NCBI GenBank assembly: GCA_036939975.1
Contig: JALLPB010001180.1
Coordinates: forward strand, 1-10,858
Direction: 5' to 3'
Length of the DNA stretch: 10,858 nt
Origin: Cyclostephanos tholiformis
Taxonomy: Eukaryota; Bacillariophyta; Thalassiosirophyceae; Thalassiosirales; Thalassiosiraceae
Position 1 is the stretch's first letter; each line of letters opens with the position of its first letter. Below the pieces are notes generated by a model. It was not told the origin of the DNA and ran no database searches. It saw only the letters and a list, made by a program, of their open reading frames with translations. This document shows, piece after piece, positions 7,633 through 10,858 of the stretch. The translations under genes were made by a program, and so were the position numbers.

Positions 7633-10384
7633 TCAGTAAACAGCAAATAAAAAAAGATTGTACGTGTGAGGCCAGTGTTGTGGCGAGCCACGATTAAGCA
7701 AATTTTCGTTCGCTCTCAGAGGGAGGCTTTCAATATTGCGCATGTATATCTCTTCATAATTTCCCGTCAGCGAAATTGGGTTTCGAAACATCCCTTGAAA
7801 ATCTGGTCCAAAAAGATTTACTTCGGGACGATCCATGGCAGATGCGGCCGTGGTGTTATCCTCCTCCGCTCCAATCGAATTTGCTACCACCCAGTACACA
7901 TACGTGCTCCAGTCTGCATCAGCCTGACTTGTAGCCATTGCCTTTGAATCTATAAACCTATGGGGGCGGACGCAAAAGCAACAACAGTTGAGTGTAAACT
8001 TAAACGGTGCTGTTCCTAACATGAGGTAGCCACTTACCTAAACTGAGAAAAGTCGTGATTGATTTCTCCATAAAAATATGGCTGCGATAAGGCTAGACCT
8101 GATAAGCCTGATGCGGACTCATTCGAAGTTATGATATCGCTACGGTAACGAACGGACACCCCAGCAATTAAATCGACTTCCCCGCTATCTAATATATTCA
8201 TCATGTCCAATTCGCTTTCATTTGAAACCTTGATTATGTCAACCTTTTTCTCACCTGAGAAGAGACTAGCAGACAATGCATTGCAATAGTCCGTTTCCAT
8301 GCTCTGGCGTTCATTGCCGATGACTCCACAAATAAGTCTCCCTCGCTTCAATATCGCATTTATTTTCCCGTCTGGAGCAAAAGTATGGTGAGAAACATCA
8401 ATTGACCCCGTTGGAGGAGTGTAGTGCAGTCCAGTCCTGTTTTGATCACTGAAAGAATGCAGCAAGTTAAACGCCGTCCTTGGTACGAATTTCTCAAGGT
8501 TTCGCGAATAAATCTCTCCATAGTTTCCAGCTGCTCTTAACGCACTAATGAAGTCGATGTCATTCTTGAAAACTTTGTCAAGGCTGGACAGTTCATCAAC
8601 CATGCTTTGAGTGAGATTTGTCATCTCAGCGCGGATTAAGAACCGTAGCACCCAATTCACTACATCAGTCCAACTTTGATCGTCTTTTCTTGTTACGAAA
8701 GCTGAGGGACGGTTGGAAAAAGTAAGAGGAGTATGAATTTTGACGACTAGATTTGAGTATGATCTGAGGTTAGCACACTCACCAAGAGGTTCTTTTGAGA
8801 GCTGTTTTACACCGGTTGAAAATTTACCTTTATACCCAATAACGCGAACTAATACTTCGGATATGTCACTTTGCTCCCCTGCTATGACGTTGCAATCAGA
8901 GTCATTCAAACCTTGTATGAGGTTGCTTTCGTCTTTCTTGATTATAGTCATAGGCGGGAATAGCTTTCGTAGTATATCTTCGTGTGTACTATCAGACCTT
9001 ACACAAATCTTCAAGTTGCTACACTCATCAGACCAGTTGAACTCATCCGCGCATTTAACTGCCAATGGTAGGCCAGCAAATCCAAGCCAATCGTATAAAT
9101 AGGGATCTGTAAATTGAAATCCCGTCCCTGTTGTTACCTGAGATAATGTTCGTTCAATTATGCGTGTAAGACGAAGAAATCTCAATCCATCATCATCTGA
9201 GCACATAGTCTCACCTCATGAAAATCTCTCTCCATCGTATGGGTGTCACCAAATATCAAAAGATCGATACTGCGATTTGCTAATGCGATGAAACGAGTTT
9301 CCGCGGTAACGTCAATTAGTTCAAAATTTCCCTCGGGACCCAACACAGCAGCTGCCATGGCCTTGCAGAAATCGACCGATATCCCCTCCTTCTCACCCAT
9401 GACCTGGTTCAATACCGAAAATCCTCGCTTTTGGGCAGGGACGCCGCATCTCAAAACGCCCTCCTCCCTTATTTGCACGAGGGTGGGGGGAAACGATACG
9501 CTCGAGGATGCGGCGGCCGTACTCGTGGCCTCGTTGGACGCTGCCGACGCATTATCATTCGACTTGAGCCTTACAAGTGCGGCCGCCCCGACAGCGATCG
9601 CCGTGGCCACGAGCGCAAACGCGGCGAACAGTATTAGCCGAGGCCGACGCAGTTCCCACCACGGCTCGAGCTGGGTCGCGATTATGACATCGCCCGAATC
9701 CCGGTCCGTCGTCATCAAGGAGGCTATTGGTACACGATAGGTCGAATCATTGCCGCGATCATGATGATTGACGGCACCTCGCGGTACGTCGTCGTCGGCG
9801 CTCCCTCGATTTCCCCCGCGATTCGCGCCGGAGGGGTCGGCGCTCGAACGTGGAGACGATCGACGCCGCCGGCCCCCTTCGTCCTCGATCATCACCGGGG
9901 GCGGTACGACGATGGAGTCTCGTTCCGAGTCCTCGATGACGTCTTCGATCGTCCTCCCCGAATTGGAGGGGACGGTCGTCGGGGGGTGGTCGTCGCCATC
10001 GACAGTGGCGGTGGTCTCCATCGCGATCGCCGGTTCCACGTCGAATTTGGACGGAGCCGGCCCGTCCTCGGAGACGATGGATGGAGGTCGGGGTGGCCCC
10101 CCGTCGTCGTCGTCGTCGATGTCGTCGTCGTCGGTAGCGATCTCCAACGAGGGAGCATCATTTGATGCCGCTTCTGATCCCGCCGCAACAATCGGCGCGA
10201 CTTGCGTCGCGAGTTGTCGTGATGTAATAGTCGAGGATGATGAGGTGACATCGGGCCGACCGTCGGATCGGGATCGGACGACTCGCGAATTGCGACTGCT
10301 AGTAGGGGTGGTGGTGCTAGTTGGATAGGATGGGACCGGGAACGGGGCCATGCCATCTTCGATGTCGGGAGGGTCAATGGGCAT
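7633..10384 (-). CDS. Membrane-anchored protein with two family-3 solute-binding domains, three exons
   Basis: Spliced product of 864 residues: exons 10384-9215, 9137-8038 and 7957-7633. Residues 1-246 form a Ser/Thr/Pro-rich, acidic tail (DDDDIDDDDD at 85-94). PWWELRRPRLIL leads into a membrane helix (about 249-271). Domain 1 (about 302-606) is a complete bacterial-type amino-acid-binding fold like AapJ: EEGVLRCGVP, ISVDFCKAMAAAVLGPE, ETRFIALANRSIDLL, TGTGFQFTDPYLYDWLGFAG, LSKEPLGE and TRKDDQSWTDVVNWVLRF. Domain 2 (about 648-837) repeats the start (LKRGRLICGV, ETDYCNALSASLF, SGEVDLIAGV, SQPYFYG) and the end (DADWSTYVYWVV, GNYEEIYMRNIE) but lacks roughly 100 residues of the middle lobe. An ATG 69 bp further upstream (10453) is in frame. 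I chose 10384 because MPIDPPDIEDGM aligns with the start of the paralogue at 4426. Role inferred: ligand sensing or capture outside a membrane with a cytosolic tail. No channel or kinase domain is present. Confidence 0.82.
7958..8037 (-). other. Intron 2 of the solute-binding-domain gene
   Basis: The donor is TTTAG|GTAAGT at 8037 and the acceptor is CCCCCATAG| at 7958. It is 80 bp and phase 2. The split codon becomes Arg757 and the join gives DFSQFRFIDSKAMATS. Using the next AG, 8 bp on, shifts the frame into an early stop. Confidence 0.85.
9138..9214 (-). other. Intron 1 of the solute-binding-domain gene
   Basis: The donor is CATGAG|GTGAGA at 9214 and the acceptor is TTATCTCAG| at 9138. It is 77 bp and phase 0. 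The join gives TMERDFHE followed by VTTGTGFQF, matching the hinge of family-3 binding proteins. An 18-bp alternative using an earlier CAG leads straight to a stop. Confidence 0.88.
10103..10133 (-). repeat. GTC/GAC microsatellite coding poly-Asp
   Basis: A GTC repeat with one GAT interruption. On the minus strand it encodes the run of aspartates (residues about 85-94) in the tail of the solute-binding-domain protein. The paralogue has a shorter DDDEE at the corresponding place, so the tract appears expanded here. Confidence 0.75.
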
Positions 10385-10858
10385 GATGGTGGCGAGAAGC
10401 GAAATAATGTGCAGTAAGTAGTAGGGGCAGTAGAATGTTAAAACTGCCCGCAATGAATAATCGCACGACCAAGAGACAGAATGTGAGCACGATCAAGAGA
10501 GGAAATGCTCGACGTCATTCCACGCCGTCGACTCGCTCAACGCCCCCGCCACCCCCCCCCCCTCCCAACCTCCGACCTGTCCGCCGTCTGCTCGTGACAC
10601 GAGACGTCGGGACTTCTCTCCACCGAATTAATTACCTAGTCGTCACCGTATGGTCGTCTCGAAATTTTATCGTTAATATCCCTCCCTCTCTCCTAGCGGT
10701 GTCGAGGTCCAAGTATGATGTGCGCGAGTTTGCGTGTGGTGGTACGACGACGACGACGGATCGGGTCATCCGTTCGGCGGTAATGAGAGGATGAAAAAAA
10801 AAAAATTCGCAACTCCGGATCGGGGGGGATTATGCCGAGAGGGGGGCCGAATCGGGTT
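10385..10858. other. Upstream flank of the solute-binding-domain gene
   Basis: The proximal part (10385-10500) should contain the promoter and 5' untranslated region of the minus-strand gene. Further out there is a C-rich run (about 10551-10564), a GAC/ACG-type repeat near 10744-10759 and an A-run at about 10795-10804. A plus-strand open frame at 10435-10794 is dominated by Pro and Thr runs and basic residues and shows no family, so it is not called. No tRNA or promoter element was recognised. Confidence 0.4.

Noticed and set aside
9761..10328. Long plus-strand open frames opposite the tail of the solute-binding-domain gene
   Set aside because: GC-rich repetitive codons on the minus strand keep the other strand free of stops. 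The minus-strand reading is supported by the paralogue.
10385..10453. Longer N-terminus of the solute-binding-domain protein, starting at 10453 with a hydrophobic stretch like a signal peptide
   Set aside because: The start at 10384 aligns with the paralogue's start, and the extra 23 residues have no counterpart there. A signal peptide would also be followed by a 240-residue acidic tail and a second helix, an odd design. It is not excluded.
10435..10794. Plus-strand 119-codon reading frame
   Set aside because: It is made of Pro and Thr runs from simple repeats and basic residues. It overlaps the promoter area of the opposite gene and has no family resemblance.
1..10858. CRISPR array, tRNA or rRNA gene, transposase or reverse transcriptase
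   Set aside because: None was found: no spaced direct repeats, no cloverleaf with CCA-type features, and no transposase or RT motifs in the frames examined.

Overview
This is a eukaryotic nuclear window. Genes are split by short GT-AG introns (77, 79, 80 and 173 bp), several proteins carry long Ser- or Asp-rich low-complexity tracts, and GC-rich genes are separated by AT-rich spacers. The best guess is a diatom, probably a centric one. The clues are membrane-anchored proteins with bacterial-type amino-acid-binding domains and a gene for NME7, a protein tied to flagellar axonemes, since only centric diatoms make flagellated gametes. The organism assignment is an inference; no species is claimed.

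Layout: (1) 119-1785, plus strand: COP9 signalosome subunit 6 (CSN6), two exons. (2) 2027-3203, minus strand: an NME7-like protein (DM10 domain plus two NDPK domains), two exons, convergent with CSN6. (3) 3332-4426, minus strand: a paralogue of gene 7 that keeps the acidic N-terminal tail and the membrane helix but stops where the binding domains should begin. Its tail contains a fresh 243-bp tandem duplication. (4) 4427-5020: AT-rich, nothing coding seen. 5021-5535: short coding-like shreds that I cannot name. (5) 5544-6491, plus strand: a decayed protein kinase gene with at least five frame changes, an in-frame stop and ruined catalytic motifs. (6) 6492-7267: a block of higher GC with broken coding-like frames on both strands, unidentified. 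(7) 7633-10384, minus strand: an 864-residue protein with a long cytosolic-type tail, one membrane helix, one complete family-3 solute-binding domain and a second shortened copy. Three exons can be joined exactly in frame. (8) 10385-10858: upstream flank with low-complexity tracts.

The genes do not form an operon-like pathway. CSN6 belongs to protein degradation control and NME7 to microtubules and flagella. The window's most unusual content is the pair of related membrane proteins flanking a graveyard of broken genes. The intact member looks like a cell-surface or endomembrane amino-acid sensor or binder built from a bacterial domain. The truncated member, together with an abrupt GC change inside the intact gene at the equivalent point, suggests that the tail-plus-helix module and the binding module move or evolve separately.
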